Shown: positions 35,006-46,019, counted from the stretch's first letter. The stretch is 64,000 bases of DNA from Mesorhizobium sp. (GCA_004020875.1 SAPZ01000003.1:1-64000); one strand, 5' to 3'. The notes: a model not told the origin generated them from the sequence alone. Translations and numbers: made by a program.

Positions 35006-35415
35006 GTCAGCGTGCGCAGACGGGCTTTCGCAGCACGCGCGATCGCGGCCACCGTCAGGGTATCGAGGTCGAGCTTGAGGCGGATGAGCTGCAGCACCCT
35101 GACCTCCTCCATGCGCATTTCGAGATCGACGGCGGCGACTTCGAAAGCGGCGGCGTAGGCGGTATCGCGCAGCCGCTCCGGGAGCGCTTCGGCAACGCGG
35201 GCCAGCACGCCTTCCAGCCCGCCCTTCTCATGCAGCGCCTTCTGGCAGGCTTGCGCCACCGGAATCAGCCTTTCCTGGTTGAAGTCGACGAAGACCGGCC
35301 ATGAACGAACGACGTCGCCGATCCGCGCCAGTTCGACATCGGTCATGTCGCGATCGGAAGCCGAGGTGATGACCATCAGGTGGATCAGGGCTTCGTGCGG
35401 CGTCAACAAAGGCAT
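35002..35415 (-). CDS. TerB-like (tellurite resistance TerB family) protein
   Basis: The 137-residue helical protein resembles the TerB fold: LTPHEALIHLMVITSASDRDMTDVELARIGDVVRSWPVF, with acidic residues placed as in TerB metal-binding helices, then AAFEVAAVDLEMRMEEVRVLQLIRLKLDLD. Stand-alone TerB proteins in alphaproteobacteria have no proven link to tellurite. ATG 35415 follows AGGAG. No other ter genes are in the window. Confidence 0.8.
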   Translation of the reverse strand: MPLLTPHEALIHLMVITSASDRDMTDVELARIGDVVRSWPVFVDFNQERLIPVAQACQKALHEKGGLEGVLARVAEALPERLRDTAYAAAFEVAAVDLEMRMEEVRVLQLIRLKLDLDTLTVAAIARAAKARLRTLT

Positions 35416-35625
35416 TCAAAACTCCTGACAGCGTGCATGTCATTCCCCCCGAACCGCGACTCACTTTTGGGTGACATGTATTTGTAAGCGAGGCTCGAAC
35501 GTAGGAGCGCAATTGTGGCGCCGCAAGGAAAACCGCCGCAAATCGTTGACGCTCCGGCCTGTCGCGCCTAGAGACCGGTCGACAAATCTTATCCGCCGCA
35601 AGACGGCCATGACTGGAACTTCGAT

Positions 35626-37275
35626 ATGACGGGATCAAACCTCATCGATCTCAATCCCGAGATGCTTGCCGCGGCGACCGAGAGCAAGGCCTGGCCGTTC
35701 GAGGAAGCCAAGAAAATCATCGCCCGGTACAAGGGCAAGGACTTTCCAGAGACCGTGCTGTTCGAGACCGGCTACGGCCCGTCCGGCCTGCCGCATATCG
35801 GCACCTTCGGCGAGGTGGCACGCACGACCATGGTGCGGCATGCCTTTCGGGTGCTGACGCAGGACGAGGTCAAGACCAAGCTTCTGTGCTTCTCAGACGA
35901 TATGGACGGCATGCGCAAGATCCCGGAAAACGTGCCGGACCGCGCCGCGCTCGAGCCCTATCTGCACATGCCGCTGACCTCGGTGCCTAACCCATTCGGC
36001 GGCGACTATGCAAGCTTTGCCGACCACAACAACGCGATGCTGTGCCGCTTCCTGGACACGTTCGGCTTCGATTACGAGTTCGCCAGCGCAACCAAATACT
36101 ACAAGGCCGGCCGTTTCGATGAAGTGCTGCTGCGCGCCGCCGAACGCTATGACGACATCATGGGCGTGATGCTGCCGACGCTCGGGCCGGAACGCCAGGC
36201 GACCTACAGCCCGTTCCTGCCGATCTCGCCGAAGAGCGGCCGCGTGCTCTACGTGCCGATGAAGAATGTCGACGCCAAGGCCGGCACCATCACTTTCGAC
36301 GACGAAGGGACGGTGACGACGCTGCCGGTCACGGGCGGCCATGTGAAGCTGCAGTGGAAGCCGGATTTCGGCATGCGCTGGGCGGCGCTCGGCGTCGATT
36401 TCGAGATGTTCGGCAAGGACCACCAGACCAACGCTGCCATCTACGACCGCATTTGCAACATCCTCGGCGGCCGCGCGCCCGAGCATTTCGTCTACGAGCT
36501 GTTCCTCGACGAGGAAGGCCAGAAGATCTCGAAGTCGAAGGGCAATGGGCTGACCATCGACGAATGGCTGACCTACGCGCCGACGGAGAGCCTCGGCCTC
36601 TATATGTATCAGCGGCCGCGGCAGGCGAAGAAGCTCTATTTCGACGTCATTCCGAAGGCGGTGGACGAATATTACGCCTTTCTCGGCGCCTATCCGCGCC
36701 AGGACTGGAAGGAGCGGCTCGGCAATCCGGTCTGGCACATGCATGACGGCAACCCGCCGGCCATCGACCTGCCGGTGCCGTTCGCCCTGCTGCTCAACCT
36801 GGTGAGCGCCTCCAACGCGCATGACAAAGAGGTGCTGTGGGGCTTCATCTCGCGCCATGCGCCGGGCGTGACGCCGAAGACGCATCCGGAGCTCGACCGG
36901 CTGACCGGCTACGCGATCCGCTATTTCGACGACTTCGTGAAGCCGACCAAGGTTTACCGCGCCGCCGACGAGGTGGAGCGCGAGGCGCTGGCGAGGCTTT
37001 CCGAGGCGCTTGGCGCGCTGCCGCAAGCCGCCGACAGCGAAACGATCCAGAATGCCGCGCTCAATGTGGCGCGCAAGATCGAACGCTACCAGGACCATTC
37101 CAAGCAAAGCCCGGAAGGCGGACCCGGCGTGTCGGTCGCCTTCTTCCAGATGATCTACCAGGTGCTGATCGGGCAGGAACGCGGACCGCGCTTCGGGTCG
37201 TTCGCCGCGCTCTACGGCCTCGCCGAGACGCGCGCGCTTATTGAGCGGGCGCTGTCTGGTCAGTTGGCGGCGTAA
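35626..37275 (+). CDS. lysS: Lysyl-tRNA synthetase, class I (archaeal type)
   Basis: The enzyme charges tRNA-Lys. This 549-residue protein is the class I form, unrelated to the class II LysRS of most bacteria, and typical of archaea, spirochaetes and alphaproteobacteria. Class I signatures are [22 protein letters not shown] (HIGH-type) and [20 protein letters not shown] (KMSKS-type). The C-terminal helical domain follows from about residue 380. ATG 35626 has only a weak GGAA upstream. Its 3' end overlaps the convergent nuclease-like gene by 38 bases. The gap upstream (35416-35625) shows nothing else. Confidence 0.96.
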   Translation: MTGSNLIDLNPEMLAAATESKAWPFEEAKKIIARYKGKDFPETVLFETGYGPSGLPHIGTFGEVARTTMVRHAFRVLTQDEVKTKLLCFSDDMDGMRKIPENVPDRAALEPYLHMPLTSVPNPFGGDYASFADHNNAMLCRFLDTFGFDYEFASATKYYKAGRFDEVLLRAAERYDDIMGVMLPTLGPERQATYSPFLPISPKSGRVLYVPMKNVDAKAGTITFDDEGTVTTLPVTGGHVKLQWKPDFGMRWAALGVDFEMFGKDHQTNAAIYDRICNILGGRAPEHFVYELFLDEEGQKISKSKGNGLTIDEWLTYAPTESLGLYMYQRPRQAKKLYFDVIPKAVDEYYAFLGAYPRQDWKERLGNPVWHMHDGNPPAIDLPVPFALLLNLVSASNAHDKEVLWGFISRHAPGVTPKTHPELDRLTGYAIRYFDDFVKPTKVYRAADEVEREALARLSEALGALPQAADSETIQNAALNVARKIERYQDHSKQSPEGGPGVSVAFFQMIYQVLIGQERGPRFGSFAALYGLAETRALIERALSGQLAA

Positions 37276-38131
37276 CGCCGCCGCCATCGGCCGGCAGGAT
37301 CGAATCCGGCGCGACCGGCGCCGTACCCGACATGACCGGCACCGCCGGCAGGCCGTCAAGCTTCGGCGCCGGGCCGAAAATACCCTTCCTGGCCGTGCGG
37401 GCCTTATTCTCGGCCTCGACGTAGGGGCCGCCTTGAGCGGCGCGCGCCCAGCCATTCTCCACCAGCCACTGGCCGATGTCCTGATTGCCGATATGGCATT
37501 CGGCGGAAATGGTGTCGCGGCCGCCCTCCGGCGGTACTGCGCAGGCGACCGCACGGCCGCGCAGGAAGGCGCGGAAGGCTGTCCTGGCGCGCGCGCCGCA
37601 GGCCCAGGTCTGGCCCTCGTCGCTGCAGGTTTCGTCCGCCTTGACGGCGTCCACGCCGGACACGGCGACCGCATAGCCCTTCGCCTCGATCAGCCCGGCG
37701 GCGGTGGCGACCGGCTGAAACAATTTGGTGCCTTTCCAGTCGCCCAGCATCTTCATTTTGGGCTTGGGCGGCCCGGCCAGCGCGAGATCGCTGAGCGGCG
37801 CGCGCGGTTCGACCCGTTCGAGTTCCTGGTCCGACAGCTCGGGCGGCGCCACGACGTCGGGATCGATGGCCCTTGAGCGAACAACGGGGTTCGATGGCTG
37901 CGGAGCGGCTGGCGCGGGAATGGCCGAGGTCATCGGCTCTTCCGGGGGCGTATCCACGCCGGAAGCGGAGAGCGTATCATCCCCGGCGGCGGGGAGCGCA
38001 CCGGCGATGGGATCGATCGGATCGACCGTGATGACGCTCTCATGCCCCTTGACCACGCGGCCGCCTGCCACGACGAGGGCGGCCATCACCGGAACCGCCA
38101 GAACTGTCAGGATGGTCTGAAGAAGCCGCAC
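37238..38131 (-). CDS. Exported thermonuclease-like (SNase fold) protein
   Basis: The 297-residue protein has an N-terminal hydrophobic signal or anchor ([23 protein letters not shown]) and a long Pro/Ala-rich linker. A C-terminal SNase-like region follows (about 145-265): [44 protein letters not shown], then [19 protein letters not shown] and [20 protein letters not shown]. The Cys pair and ARTAF/ARKGIFG pattern fit bacterial thermonuclease-family proteins, but I cannot place all catalytic Arg and Glu residues, so activity is uncertain. It follows the S24-type regulator by nine bases on the same strand. Confidence 0.75.
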   Translation of the reverse strand: MRLLQTILTVLAVPVMAALVVAGGRVVKGHESVITVDPIDPIAGALPAAGDDTLSASGVDTPPEEPMTSAIPAPAAPQPSNPVVRSRAIDPDVVAPPELSDQELERVEPRAPLSDLALAGPPKPKMKMLGDWKGTKLFQPVATAAGLIEAKGYAVAVSGVDAVKADETCSDEGQTWACGARARTAFRAFLRGRAVACAVPPEGGRDTISAECHIGNQDIGQWLVENGWARAAQGGPYVEAENKARTARKGIFGPAPKLDGLPAVPVMSGTAPVAPDSILPADGGGVTPPTDQTAPAQ

Positions 38132-38140
38132 CAGCCGGAC

Positions 38141-38782
38141 CTACTGGCTCGCCCAGACGATGCGCGCCACCCATTCGATTTCGCTCGTCGGGATGTCCCG
38201 GTCCGGGTGGACGGGGTTGAGCGAAACCAGCACGATTGATTTAACCGTTTGCCGGTCGAGCACCTTGGCCATCACCTCCCCGGCGGTGGTCTTCACGACG
38301 ACGCGGTCGCCCTTGCGCGTCGGCGCGCCGGGTTCGACGATCAGCACATCGCCGTTGCGGTAGAGCGGCAACATGGAATCGCCCTGCACCTGCAAGGCGT
38401 AGGACGTCTCGGTCGCCCGCGCCGGAAGCTCGACCAAATCCCAGCCCTGCCCCGCCGGATAGCCGGCATCGTCAAAGAAGCCTCCCGCGCCGGCCTGGGC
38501 GAAGCCGAGCAGCGGAACCGCGCTGCGGTGTTGGGCGACGGAGCCGCCACCGCGCCCTTCAACAAGTCCAGTGAATTCCTCGAGCGACGCGCCGGTGGCC
38601 TCGATGATCTTGGCCAGCGACTCGGTCGAGGGCCAGCGCGGCCGGCCGTCGGAAGACAGGCGCTTCGACTTGTTGAAGGCTGTCGAATCGAGGCCCGCGC
38701 GCCGGGCAAGGCCGGAAGCCGACAGCGAATAGCGCTCGGCGAGAGCGTCGATTGCGGCCCAGACGCGATCGTGTGAGAGCAA
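38141..38782 (-). CDS. LexA-like (XRE plus peptidase S24) transcriptional regulator
   Basis: The 213-residue protein has an N-terminal helix-turn-helix (IDALAERYSLSASGLARRAGLDSTAFNKSKR) and a C-terminal S24 domain. That domain has the nucleophile serine in LQVQGDSMLPLYRNGDVLIVEP and a lysine in GEVMAKVLDRQTVK; an Ala-Gly bond in LGFAQAGAGGFF could be the self-cleavage site. Such proteins are repressors that cut themselves on DNA damage or bind as stable regulators. The TTG start at 38782 is preferred since AAGGAGAG precedes it by about eight bases. It leads an operon with the nuclease-like gene. Confidence 0.88.
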   Translation of the reverse strand: MLSHDRVWAAIDALAERYSLSASGLARRAGLDSTAFNKSKRLSSDGRPRWPSTESLAKIIEATGASLEEFTGLVEGRGGGSVAQHRSAVPLLGFAQAGAGGFFDDAGYPAGQGWDLVELPARATETSYALQVQGDSMLPLYRNGDVLIVEPGAPTRKGDRVVVKTTAGEVMAKVLDRQTVKSIVLVSLNPVHPDRDIPTSEIEWVARIVWASQ

Positions 38783-38876
38783 GTCGGCTCTCCTTCAAAA
38801 CAGGAAAAAATGCCTCGGCGTTGTCTAGCGCGCGACCATCTGATTGTCCACTGGCGAAGGGTCGGATCGCCGACGA

Positions 38877-39419
38877 TCAGACCTGCTTGGCCTGCTCGCG
38901 CAGGTTCTTGTGCGAAATCATGAACGCCCGTTCGGATTCGGTCGGCGGACGGGGCCGGGCGGAATAGCCGAGCGCCGCGACGACATCGTCGATGTCGAGG
39001 AAGCGCCGACTGCCGCGGTCATAGACGCCGCCGGTGGTCATGATCAGCGCCGCGGTCTCGCCGCCATCGAGGACAAAGCGGTGCCGGCCGATGACGGACG
39101 TGCCTTCCCAGGTCTCGATCGACGACACCACTTGGAAGCGGCGCCACAGCTTGATCTCGCGCACATAGGCGACCTGCAGGCCGCCGATCATCGGCGCCCA
39201 GCCGTTCTTGCGCGCCAGCGCGATGAGGCCGACGCGCAGGAAGATGTCGATGCGGCCGAGATCGGCCAGCATCATGTAGCGGGCATTGTTCAGATGCAGG
39301 TTGAAGTCGATGTCGATCGGCAGGCAACGAAAGGCGAGCCGGCTTCCCTCGCCGACCCGATAGGGGCCACGGCTCGACGCCGTGGCCATGGTGCGTGCCA
39401 TTCGCCCCCAGACATACAT
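38877..39419 (-). CDS. Acyl-CoA thioesterase, hotdog fold (THEM6-like)
   Basis: The 180-residue protein fits the hotdog thioesterase family, with the active-site helix block PIDIDFNLHLNNARYMMLADLGRIDIFLRVGL and the strand VAYVREIKLWRRFQVVSSIETWEG. Its place next to the beta-oxidation cluster supports a role in trimming acyl-CoA pools. ATG 39419 is used; an ATG six codons later, behind GGGGGCGA, may be the true start. It follows the FadB-type gene by nine bases on the same strand, so it may be the last gene of that operon. Confidence 0.8.
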   Translation of the reverse strand: MYVWGRMARTMATASSRGPYRVGEGSRLAFRCLPIDIDFNLHLNNARYMMLADLGRIDIFLRVGLIALARKNGWAPMIGGLQVAYVREIKLWRRFQVVSSIETWEGTSVIGRHRFVLDGGETAALIMTTGGVYDRGSRRFLDIDDVVAALGYSARPRPPTESERAFMISHKNLREQAKQV

Positions 39420-39428
39420 GCTGGTTGG

Positions 39429-41648
39429 TCAGGCTGCTTCTCTGACCTCACCCTTCTGGTAAGGGTCGAAGCGCTGGTAGAAGGTCTCGCCTTTCTCCGC
39501 CATGTCGAGCAGCAGCTTCGGCGCTTTGAACTCGGCGCCGTACTTCTTCTGCAGGCCCTTGGCGATCTTGACGAAACGCTTGGCGCCGATGCCGTCGATA
39601 TAGGACAGGGCGCCGCCGGTGAACGGCGCAAAGCCGAAGGCGAGGATCGAGCCGACATCCGCCTCGCGCGGATCGGTGACGATGCCTTCTTCCATCACGC
39701 GCGCCGCTTCCAGCGCGATGGTCACCAGCAGGCGCTCCTTCAGCTCCTCATAATCGACCTTGTCGGGGTTGAGCTGAGGATAGAGGTCCCTCAGGCCCGG
39801 CCACAGCTTCTTCTTCGCGGGCTTGGCCGGATAGTCGTAGAAGCCCTTGCCGTTCTTGCGGCCGAAGCGGCCATGCGTGTCGACCATGGTGTTGATCAGC
39901 GCCATCTGCCTGGAGTCGACGGCCTTCTCGCCCAAATCCCGGATGGTCTGCTTCATGATCTTCTGGGCTAGGTCGACGGCCGTCTCGTCGGTCAGTGCCA
40001 GCGGGCCGACCGGCATGCCGGCGGCCTTTGCGGCATTCTCGATCATCGGCGCAGGCACGCCTTCGATCAGCATCTTGTAGGCTTCCGACATGTAGCGCAG
40101 CACGCAGCGGTTGACGTAGAAGCCGCGCGTGTCGTTGACGACGATCGGCGTCTTCTTGATGGCGCGCACGAAGTCGAAGGCGACGGCCAGGGCCTTATCG
40201 CCCGTCTTCTTGCCGAGAATGATCTCGACCAGCATCATCTTGTCGACCGGCGAGAAGAAGTGGATGCCGATAAAGTTCTTCGGTCGCGTCGAGTTCTTCG
40301 CCAGCGCGGTGATCGGAATGGTCGACGTGTTGGATGCGAAGATCGCCGATGACTTCAGCACCGCTTCGGCTTTCTCGGTGGCGTCCTTCTTGACGCCCGA
40401 ATCCTCGAAGACCGCCTCGACGACGAGGTCGCAGCCGGCAAGGTCGGCATAGTCCGCCGTCGGCGTGATCAGCGACAGGAGCTTGTCCTTGTCTGCCGGC
40501 TTGGCGCGGCCCTTCTTGACCTGATCGGCCATGAGGCTGTCGGAATGCGCCTTGCCCTTCCCGGCGGACGGCAGATCGCGGTCGAGCAGCACCACCGGAA
40601 TGCCGGCTTTTGCCGTGACATAGGCGATACCGGCGCCCATGAAGCCGGCGCCGAGAATGCCGATTTTCTTGAACTTGGTGTCCGGCACGCCGGCCGGGCG
40701 ACGCGCGCCCTTGTTCAATTCCTGCAGTGACAGGAACAGCGAGCGGATCATCGCCGCCGCTTCCTTGGTCTGCATGATCTCGGTGAAATAGCGCTGCTCG
40801 ATCCTAAGCGCCGTGTCGAAGGGCACCAGCAGGCCTTCATAGACGCATTTCAGGATCGCGGCCGCGGCCGGATAGTTGCCGTAGGTCTCGCGGCGCAGGA
40901 TGGCGATGGCCGGCGGCCAGAGATTGGCGCCGGCCGCCGAATAGATCGGCCCGCCGGGCAGCTTGAAGCCCTTCTCGTCCCAGGGCGCGACCGGCTTCAG
41001 GCCGTTCTTGATCATCGCCTTGGCGGCCTCGATGAGCTCCGAAGGCGGGGCGATCTCGTGGATCAAGCCCATCTGCTTCGCCTTTTGCGGCGACAGGTTC
41101 TGCCCGGTGGTCAGCATCTGCAACGCCTGCTGCTGGTCGGTCAGCCGCGGCACGCGCTGGGTGCCGCCGGCGCCCGGGAAAATGCCGATCTTCACTTCGG
41201 GAAGCGCCATCTTCACCTTGTCGGAATCGGCGGCGACGCGGCCGTGGCAGGCAAGCGACATCTCGAAAGCGCCGCCCATGCAGGTGCCGTTGATCGCCGA
41301 CACCCAAGGCTTACCGGAAGTCTCGATCTTGCGGAACAGGCCGGTCATATAGCCGGCATTGTCGAACAGCGCCTTGGTCGCCTTGTCGAGATCCTTCTCT
41401 TTATCCGCGGCGAAGGTGGCCAACATCTTCTGCAGCATGGTGATGTCGGCGCCGCCGGAGAATGTATCCTTGCCGGAGGTGATGACCGCGCCCTTGATGG
41501 CGGCATCGCCGGCCACCTTATCGACGATGGCGTTCAGCTCGCGCATCACCTCTTCGGTGAAGACGTTCATCGAACGATCCGGCATGTCCCAGGTGATCAA
41601 GACAATGCCGTCGGCGTCCACGTCAAGGGTGAAATTGGTGTAGCTCAT
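39429..41648 (-). CDS. Bifunctional enoyl-CoA hydratase/3-hydroxyacyl-CoA dehydrogenase (FadB/FadJ type)
   Basis: This 739-residue protein carries out two steps of fatty acid beta-oxidation. The N-terminal crotonase domain (about 1-300) has [20 protein letters not shown] and [24 protein letters not shown], and [20 protein letters not shown] with the catalytic glutamate. The dehydrogenase domain (about 325-700) has the NAD motif [27 protein letters not shown] and the active block [27 protein letters not shown] 41648 follows the thiolase gene by 12 bases. The pair forms the trifunctional complex. Confidence 0.95.
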   Translation of the reverse strand: MSYTNFTLDVDADGIVLITWDMPDRSMNVFTEEVMRELNAIVDKVAGDAAIKGAVITSGKDTFSGGADITMLQKMLATFAADKEKDLDKATKALFDNAGYMTGLFRKIETSGKPWVSAINGTCMGGAFEMSLACHGRVAADSDKVKMALPEVKIGIFPGAGGTQRVPRLTDQQQALQMLTTGQNLSPQKAKQMGLIHEIAPPSELIEAAKAMIKNGLKPVAPWDEKGFKLPGGPIYSAAGANLWPPAIAILRRETYGNYPAAAAILKCVYEGLLVPFDTALRIEQRYFTEIMQTKEAAAMIRSLFLSLQELNKGARRPAGVPDTKFKKIGILGAGFMGAGIAYVTAKAGIPVVLLDRDLPSAGKGKAHSDSLMADQVKKGRAKPADKDKLLSLITPTADYADLAGCDLVVEAVFEDSGVKKDATEKAEAVLKSSAIFASNTSTIPITALAKNSTRPKNFIGIHFFSPVDKMMLVEIILGKKTGDKALAVAFDFVRAIKKTPIVVNDTRGFYVNRCVLRYMSEAYKMLIEGVPAPMIENAAKAAGMPVGPLALTDETAVDLAQKIMKQTIRDLGEKAVDSRQMALINTMVDTHGRFGRKNGKGFYDYPAKPAKKKLWPGLRDLYPQLNPDKVDYEELKERLLVTIALEAARVMEEGIVTDPREADVGSILAFGFAPFTGGALSYIDGIGAKRFVKIAKGLQKKYGAEFKAPKLLLDMAEKGETFYQRFDPYQKGEVREAA

Positions 41649-41660
41649 CTCTTCTCTCCC

Positions 41661-42869
41661 TCAGACGCGTTCGATGATGGTGGCGGTGCCCATGCCGGCG
41701 CCGATGCAGAGCGTGACCAGCGCGGTGTTGAGGTCGCGGCGCTCCAGCTCGTCCAGCACCGTGCCCAGGATAATGGCGCCGGTGGCGCCGAGCGGATGGC
41801 CCATGGCGATCGCGCCGCCATTGACGTTGATCTGGTCATGCGGGATGTCGAAGGCCTGCATGTAGCGCAGCACAACCGAGGCGAAGGCCTCGTTGAGCTC
41901 GAACAGGTCGATGTCCGACTGCTTCATCTTGGCGCGCTTCAAGAGCTTCTCGGTGACGTCGACCGGACCGGTAAGCATCAGCACCGGCTCCGAGCCGATA
42001 TTGGCGAAGGCGCGGATGCGGGCCCGGGGCTTCAGGCCCATCGCCTTGCCGGCCTTCTTGGAGCCGAGCAGTACGGCGGCGGCGCCGTCGACGATGCCGG
42101 ACGAATTGCCGGCGTGGTGGACGTGGTTCACCTCCTCGACCTCCGGATGCTTCTGCACTGCGACCGCGTCGAAGCCGCCCATCTCGCCCGGCATGACGAA
42201 GGACGGGTTGAGCGAGGCAAGCGACTGCATGTCGGTCGAAGGCCGCATGTGCTCGTCGCGGTCGAGGATCAAGAGGCCGTTCTGGTCCTTGATCGGGATC
42301 ACCGAGTTCTTGAAGCGGCCCTCTTCCCACGCCTTGGCGGCGCGCTTCTGGCTCTCGACGGCATAGGCGTCGACGTCGTCGCGGGAAAAACCGTATTTCG
42401 TGGCGATCAGGTCGGCCGAGATGCCCTGCGGCACGAACCAGCCGGGCAAGCCGACGGACGGGTCCATGAACCAGGAACCGCCGGACATGCCCATGCCGAC
42501 GCGCGACATGGACTCAACGCCGCCGGCAATGACGATCTCGTCCGCCCCTTGGGCGATCTTGGCGGCGCCGAAATTGATGGCGTCGAGACCGGAAGCGCAA
42601 AAACGCGAGATCTGCATGCCAGGTGCCGTGGTCGCGTAGCCGGCCTCGAAGGCGGCAGCGCGCGGAATGACGGAGCCCGCCTCGCCGACGGGGTCGACGC
42701 AGCCAAAGATGATGTCGTCGACAGTGCCTGTGTCGAGCCCGTTGCGGTCGCGCAGCGCCTCCAGCGTCTTCGCCGCAAGCCGCACCGCCGGAACCTCATG
42801 CAGCGAGCCATCCTTCTTGCCCCTGCCGCGCGGCGTGCGCACGGCGTCATAGACGTAGGCCTCAGTCAT
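41661..42869 (-). CDS. Acetyl-CoA C-acyltransferase (thiolase)
   Basis: The 402-residue thiolase cleaves 3-ketoacyl-CoA in the last step of beta-oxidation. It shows the nucleophile cysteine in [21 protein letters not shown], the [10 protein letters not shown] block, the [16 protein letters not shown] histidine and the final [16 protein letters not shown] cysteine. It lies between the acyl-CoA dehydrogenase and the FadB-type gene on one strand, with short gaps. It is a FadA-type partner rather than a stand-alone biosynthetic thiolase, judged by context. Confidence 0.94.
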   Translation of the reverse strand: MTEAYVYDAVRTPRGRGKKDGSLHEVPAVRLAAKTLEALRDRNGLDTGTVDDIIFGCVDPVGEAGSVIPRAAAFEAGYATTAPGMQISRFCASGLDAINFGAAKIAQGADEIVIAGGVESMSRVGMGMSGGSWFMDPSVGLPGWFVPQGISADLIATKYGFSRDDVDAYAVESQKRAAKAWEEGRFKNSVIPIKDQNGLLILDRDEHMRPSTDMQSLASLNPSFVMPGEMGGFDAVAVQKHPEVEEVNHVHHAGNSSGIVDGAAAVLLGSKKAGKAMGLKPRARIRAFANIGSEPVLMLTGPVDVTEKLLKRAKMKQSDIDLFELNEAFASVVLRYMQAFDIPHDQINVNGGAIAMGHPLGATGAIILGTVLDELERRDLNTALVTLCIGAGMGTATIIERV

Positions 42870-42902
42870 TTTCGTGCTCCTTGGCTTTGCCGGCCGCGGC
42901 GC

Positions 42903-44075
42903 TCAGAGAGAGCACCCGATCAGCAATTTCATGATCTCGTTGGTGCCGCCATAGATGCGCTGGACCCGGGCGTCGCGGTACATGCGGGCGATCGGATATT
43001 CATTCATGTAGCCATAGCCGCCATGCAGTTGAAGGCATTCGTCGACGACTTTGCCCTGCAGATCGGAAAGCCAGTATTTGGCCATCGAGGCGGTCACGGG
43101 GTCCAAGCCGCCGTCGATGTGGCGGGCGACGCAGTCATTGTAGAAGACGCGGCCGATGGTGGCCTCGGTCTTCAATTCGGCCAGCTTGAACTGGGTGTTC
43201 TGGAAATCGATGACCGCCTTGCCGAAGGCTTTGCGCTCCTTGACGTAGTCGATGGTGAGCGCCAGCGCCCGCTCGATCATGGCGATCGCCCCCGTGCCGA
43301 TCTGCAGACGCTCTTGCGGCAATTGCTGCATCAGCTGAACGAAGCCCTTGCCTTCCTCGTGGCCGAGCAGGTTGGAGGTCGGCACGCGCACATCGTTGAA
43401 GAACAGCTCGGAGGTGTCGTTCGACTTCAGCCCTATCTTATCGAGGTTGCGGCCACGCTGAAAACCCTCGACCTCGTCGGTCTCGACGACGATCAGCGAG
43501 GTGCCCTTGGCGCCTTTGTCCGGATCGGTCTTGGTGACGACGATGATCAGGTTGGCAAGCTGGCCGTTGGTGATGAAGGTCTTGGAGCCGCTGATCTTGT
43601 AATGGTTGCCGTCCTTTTCGGCGCGGGTCTTGACGCCCTGCAGGTCGGAGCCGGCGCCGGGCTCGGTCATGGCGATGGCGCCGATAAGCTCGCCGGTCGC
43701 AAGCTTGGGCAGCCATTCCTGTTTCTGCTCCTCGGAGCCGTAGTGGAGGATGTAAGGGGCGACGATCGAATTGTGCAGGCCGATGCCGAAGCCGTCGACG
43801 CCGACATGGCCGATCGCCTCGATGATGGCGCTCTCATGCGCGAAAGTGCCGCCGGAGCCGCCGTATTTCTCCGGCATCGACGCGCAGAGCAGGCCCGCCG
43901 CTCCAGCCTTCAGCCAGCTCTCGCGGTCGAACATCTCGTTCTTCTCGAACTCGTCGTAGCGCGGCGCGATCTCTTCGGCCATGAAGCGGGACGCCATGTC
44001 GTAGAGCATGCCGACCTCATTCGCCGCCCAGGCGGGCTTCGGAAGACCAAGAATTTCGGCTGGATTTGTCGTCAC
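42903..44075 (-). CDS. Acyl-CoA dehydrogenase (medium-size)
   Basis: The 390-residue flavoprotein performs the first oxidation of acyl-CoA. Family blocks are GLLCASMPEKYGGSGGTFAHESAII, the FAD site IGAIAMTEPGAGSDLQGVKTRA, and KYWLSDLQGKVVDECLQLHGGYGYMNEYPIARMYRDARVQRIYGGTNEIMKLLIGCSL. The catalytic glutamate corresponds to that in the YGGTNEIMK block. It lies second in the cluster, between the larger dehydrogenase and the thiolase. Long-chain preference is possible but not provable. Confidence 0.93.
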   Translation of the reverse strand: MTTNPAEILGLPKPAWAANEVGMLYDMASRFMAEEIAPRYDEFEKNEMFDRESWLKAGAAGLLCASMPEKYGGSGGTFAHESAIIEAIGHVGVDGFGIGLHNSIVAPYILHYGSEEQKQEWLPKLATGELIGAIAMTEPGAGSDLQGVKTRAEKDGNHYKISGSKTFITNGQLANLIIVVTKTDPDKGAKGTSLIVVETDEVEGFQRGRNLDKIGLKSNDTSELFFNDVRVPTSNLLGHEEGKGFVQLMQQLPQERLQIGTGAIAMIERALALTIDYVKERKAFGKAVIDFQNTQFKLAELKTEATIGRVFYNDCVARHIDGGLDPVTASMAKYWLSDLQGKVVDECLQLHGGYGYMNEYPIARMYRDARVQRIYGGTNEIMKLLIGCSL

Positions 44076-44127
44076 GATTTCCTCCGCGTTCCGACGATTG
44101 TGGGCCGGCGGCGCCGGCCCGCCGAAC

Positions 44128-45924
44128 CTAGAACGCTTCCGCCGGCAGCGCCATTAGTGTGTCCGCGCCGCTGGAAATGCGGGCAAGCCGCGTCGCCGTT
44201 TCCGGCATGATGCGCTCCATGAAGAAGCGCGCCGTGATCAGCTTGGTGTCGTAGAACGCCGCAGCGCCATTGGCGCCATCCGCCAGCTTGGCCTGCGCGG
44301 ATTTCGCCATCTGCGCCCACATATAGCCGAGCGCTACCAGGCCGAAGAGATGCATGTAGTCGGTCGAGGCGGCTCCCGCATTGTCGGGCTTGGCCATAGC
44401 GTTCTGCACCAGCCACATGGTGGCGGCCTGCAGGTCGTTGAGGCCCTTCTTCAGCGCCTTGGTAAAGGGCGCCATCTTCTCGTCGGCGCGGTTCTCATCG
44501 CAGAACTCGCCGACCTCCTTGAAGAAAGCCTGCACAGCGCGGCCGCCGTTCAGCGCGAGCTTGCGGCCGACGAGGTCGAGCGCCTGGATGCCGTTTGCGC
44601 CTTCATAGATCATGGCGATGCGCGCATCGCGCACGAACTGGCTCATGCCATGCTCTTCGATGTAGCCGTGGCCGCCGAACACCTGCTGCGCCATCACGGC
44701 GTGGTCAAACCCCTTGTCGGTCAGCACGCCCTTGACCACCGGCGTCATCAGGCCGGTGTAGTCGTCAGCCGCCTGGCGGTCCTTGTCGTCACCGGAACGA
44801 TGCGCGACGTCGGACTTGATGGCGGTCCACAGCGCCAGCGCGCGGCCGGCCTCGTTATAGGCCTTCATCGTCATCAGCGAGCGGCGGATATCCGGGTGGA
44901 CGATGATCGGGTCTGCCTTCTTGTCCGGCGCCTTGGCGCCCGACAGCGAGCGGCCCTGCAGCCGGTCCTTGGCATAGGAGACGGCGTTTTGATAGGCGAT
45001 CTCGGAGACCGAAAGCCCCTGCAGGCCGACGCCGAGGCGGGCCTCGTTCATCATCGTGAACATGGCCTTCAGGCCGCCGTTCAATTCGCCGAGCAGCGTG
45101 CCCTCGGCCTCGTCATAATTCATGACGCAGGTCGAGTTGCCGTGGATGCCCATCTTCTCCTCGATCGAGCCGCAGGAGAGCGTGTTGCGCTCACCGGGAT
45201 TGCCCGCGGCATCGAGCTTGAACTTCGGCACGATGAACAGCGAGATGCCCTTGACGCCTTCCGGCGCGCCCTCGACGCGAGCCAGCACCAGATGGACGAT
45301 GTTGTCCGACATGTCGTGCTCGCCGGCGGAGATGAAGATCTTCTGGCCGGAAATCCTATAGGTGCCGTCACCGTTGGAAACAGCCTTGGTGCGCAGCAGG
45401 CCGAGATCGGTGCCGCAATGCGGCTCGGTGAGGTTCATGGTGCCGGTCCAGCCGCCCTCGACCAGCCTGGGCAGCCAGGTGGCCTTCTGTTCCTGCGTGC
45501 CATGGGTGACGATGGCCGCGATCGCGCCTTGCGTCAGGCCGGGATACATCATCAGCGCCATGTTGGCCGAGATCATGTATTCGGAGACGGCGGTGTGGAC
45601 CGCATAGGGCAGGCCCTGGCCGCCGAACTCGGCGGGTGCTGCAAGCCCCATCCAGCCGCCCTCGCGATACTGGTCGTAAGCGTCCTTGAAGCCCTTCGGC
45701 GTCGTCACCGAGCCATCGTCATGGCGCACGCAGCCTTCCATGTCGCCGACCCGGTTCAGCGGATGCATGACGTTCTCGGCGAGCCTGGCGCCTTCGGCGA
45801 GGATTGCCTCGACCACATCGGGCGTCGCGTCCGAGAAGCCCGGAAGATTGGAATAGCGCTGATAGCCCAGCACGTCGTTGAGCACGAAGAGCGTGTCCTG
45901 GATCGGCGCCCTGTAGATCGTCAT
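44128..45924 (-). CDS. Acyl-CoA dehydrogenase with C-terminal domain (large form)
   Basis: This 598-residue form resembles long-chain bacterial acyl-CoA dehydrogenases (FadE/AcdA class) that have an extra C-terminal domain. Visible parts are the short N-terminal motif MTIYRAPIQDTLFVLNDVLGY, the FAD block TGTMNLTEPHCGTDLGLLRTKA, SGQKIFISAGEHDMSDNIVHLVLARV, and QQVFGGHGYIEEHGMSQFVRDARIAMIYEGANGIQALDLVGRKL. ATG 45924 has GGAGGAAGG and is used in place of an upstream frame to 46080 that runs through the promoter. A MerR-type dyad with a long promoter spacer lies at 46020-46041. Confidence 0.93.
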   Translation of the reverse strand: MTIYRAPIQDTLFVLNDVLGYQRYSNLPGFSDATPDVVEAILAEGARLAENVMHPLNRVGDMEGCVRHDDGSVTTPKGFKDAYDQYREGGWMGLAAPAEFGGQGLPYAVHTAVSEYMISANMALMMYPGLTQGAIAAIVTHGTQEQKATWLPRLVEGGWTGTMNLTEPHCGTDLGLLRTKAVSNGDGTYRISGQKIFISAGEHDMSDNIVHLVLARVEGAPEGVKGISLFIVPKFKLDAAGNPGERNTLSCGSIEEKMGIHGNSTCVMNYDEAEGTLLGELNGGLKAMFTMMNEARLGVGLQGLSVSEIAYQNAVSYAKDRLQGRSLSGAKAPDKKADPIIVHPDIRRSLMTMKAYNEAGRALALWTAIKSDVAHRSGDDKDRQAADDYTGLMTPVVKGVLTDKGFDHAVMAQQVFGGHGYIEEHGMSQFVRDARIAMIYEGANGIQALDLVGRKLALNGGRAVQAFFKEVGEFCDENRADEKMAPFTKALKKGLNDLQAATMWLVQNAMAKPDNAGAASTDYMHLFGLVALGYMWAQMAKSAQAKLADGANGAAAFYDTKLITARFFMERIMPETATRLARISSGADTLMALPAEAF

Positions 45925-46019
45925 GCCTTCCTCCACCCTTACAGTCCCGGCCCGGCCGGCAAGTCGCCTGTCCTGGACAGGGAGACCGGGCCAAAATGTC
46001 GATGCTCCGATAGCAAATA

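Noticed and set aside
35893..37674. A 593-codon minus-strand frame opposite lysS
   Set aside because: It is antisense to a complete class I LysRS and overlaps the nuclease-like gene in another frame.
41058..44210. A 1050-codon open frame on the plus strand opposite the beta-oxidation genes
   Set aside because: It is antisense to three genes with clear enzyme motifs; its composition (His, Arg, Asp, Gly rich) is that of a GC-driven shadow frame, with no domain or ribosome site.
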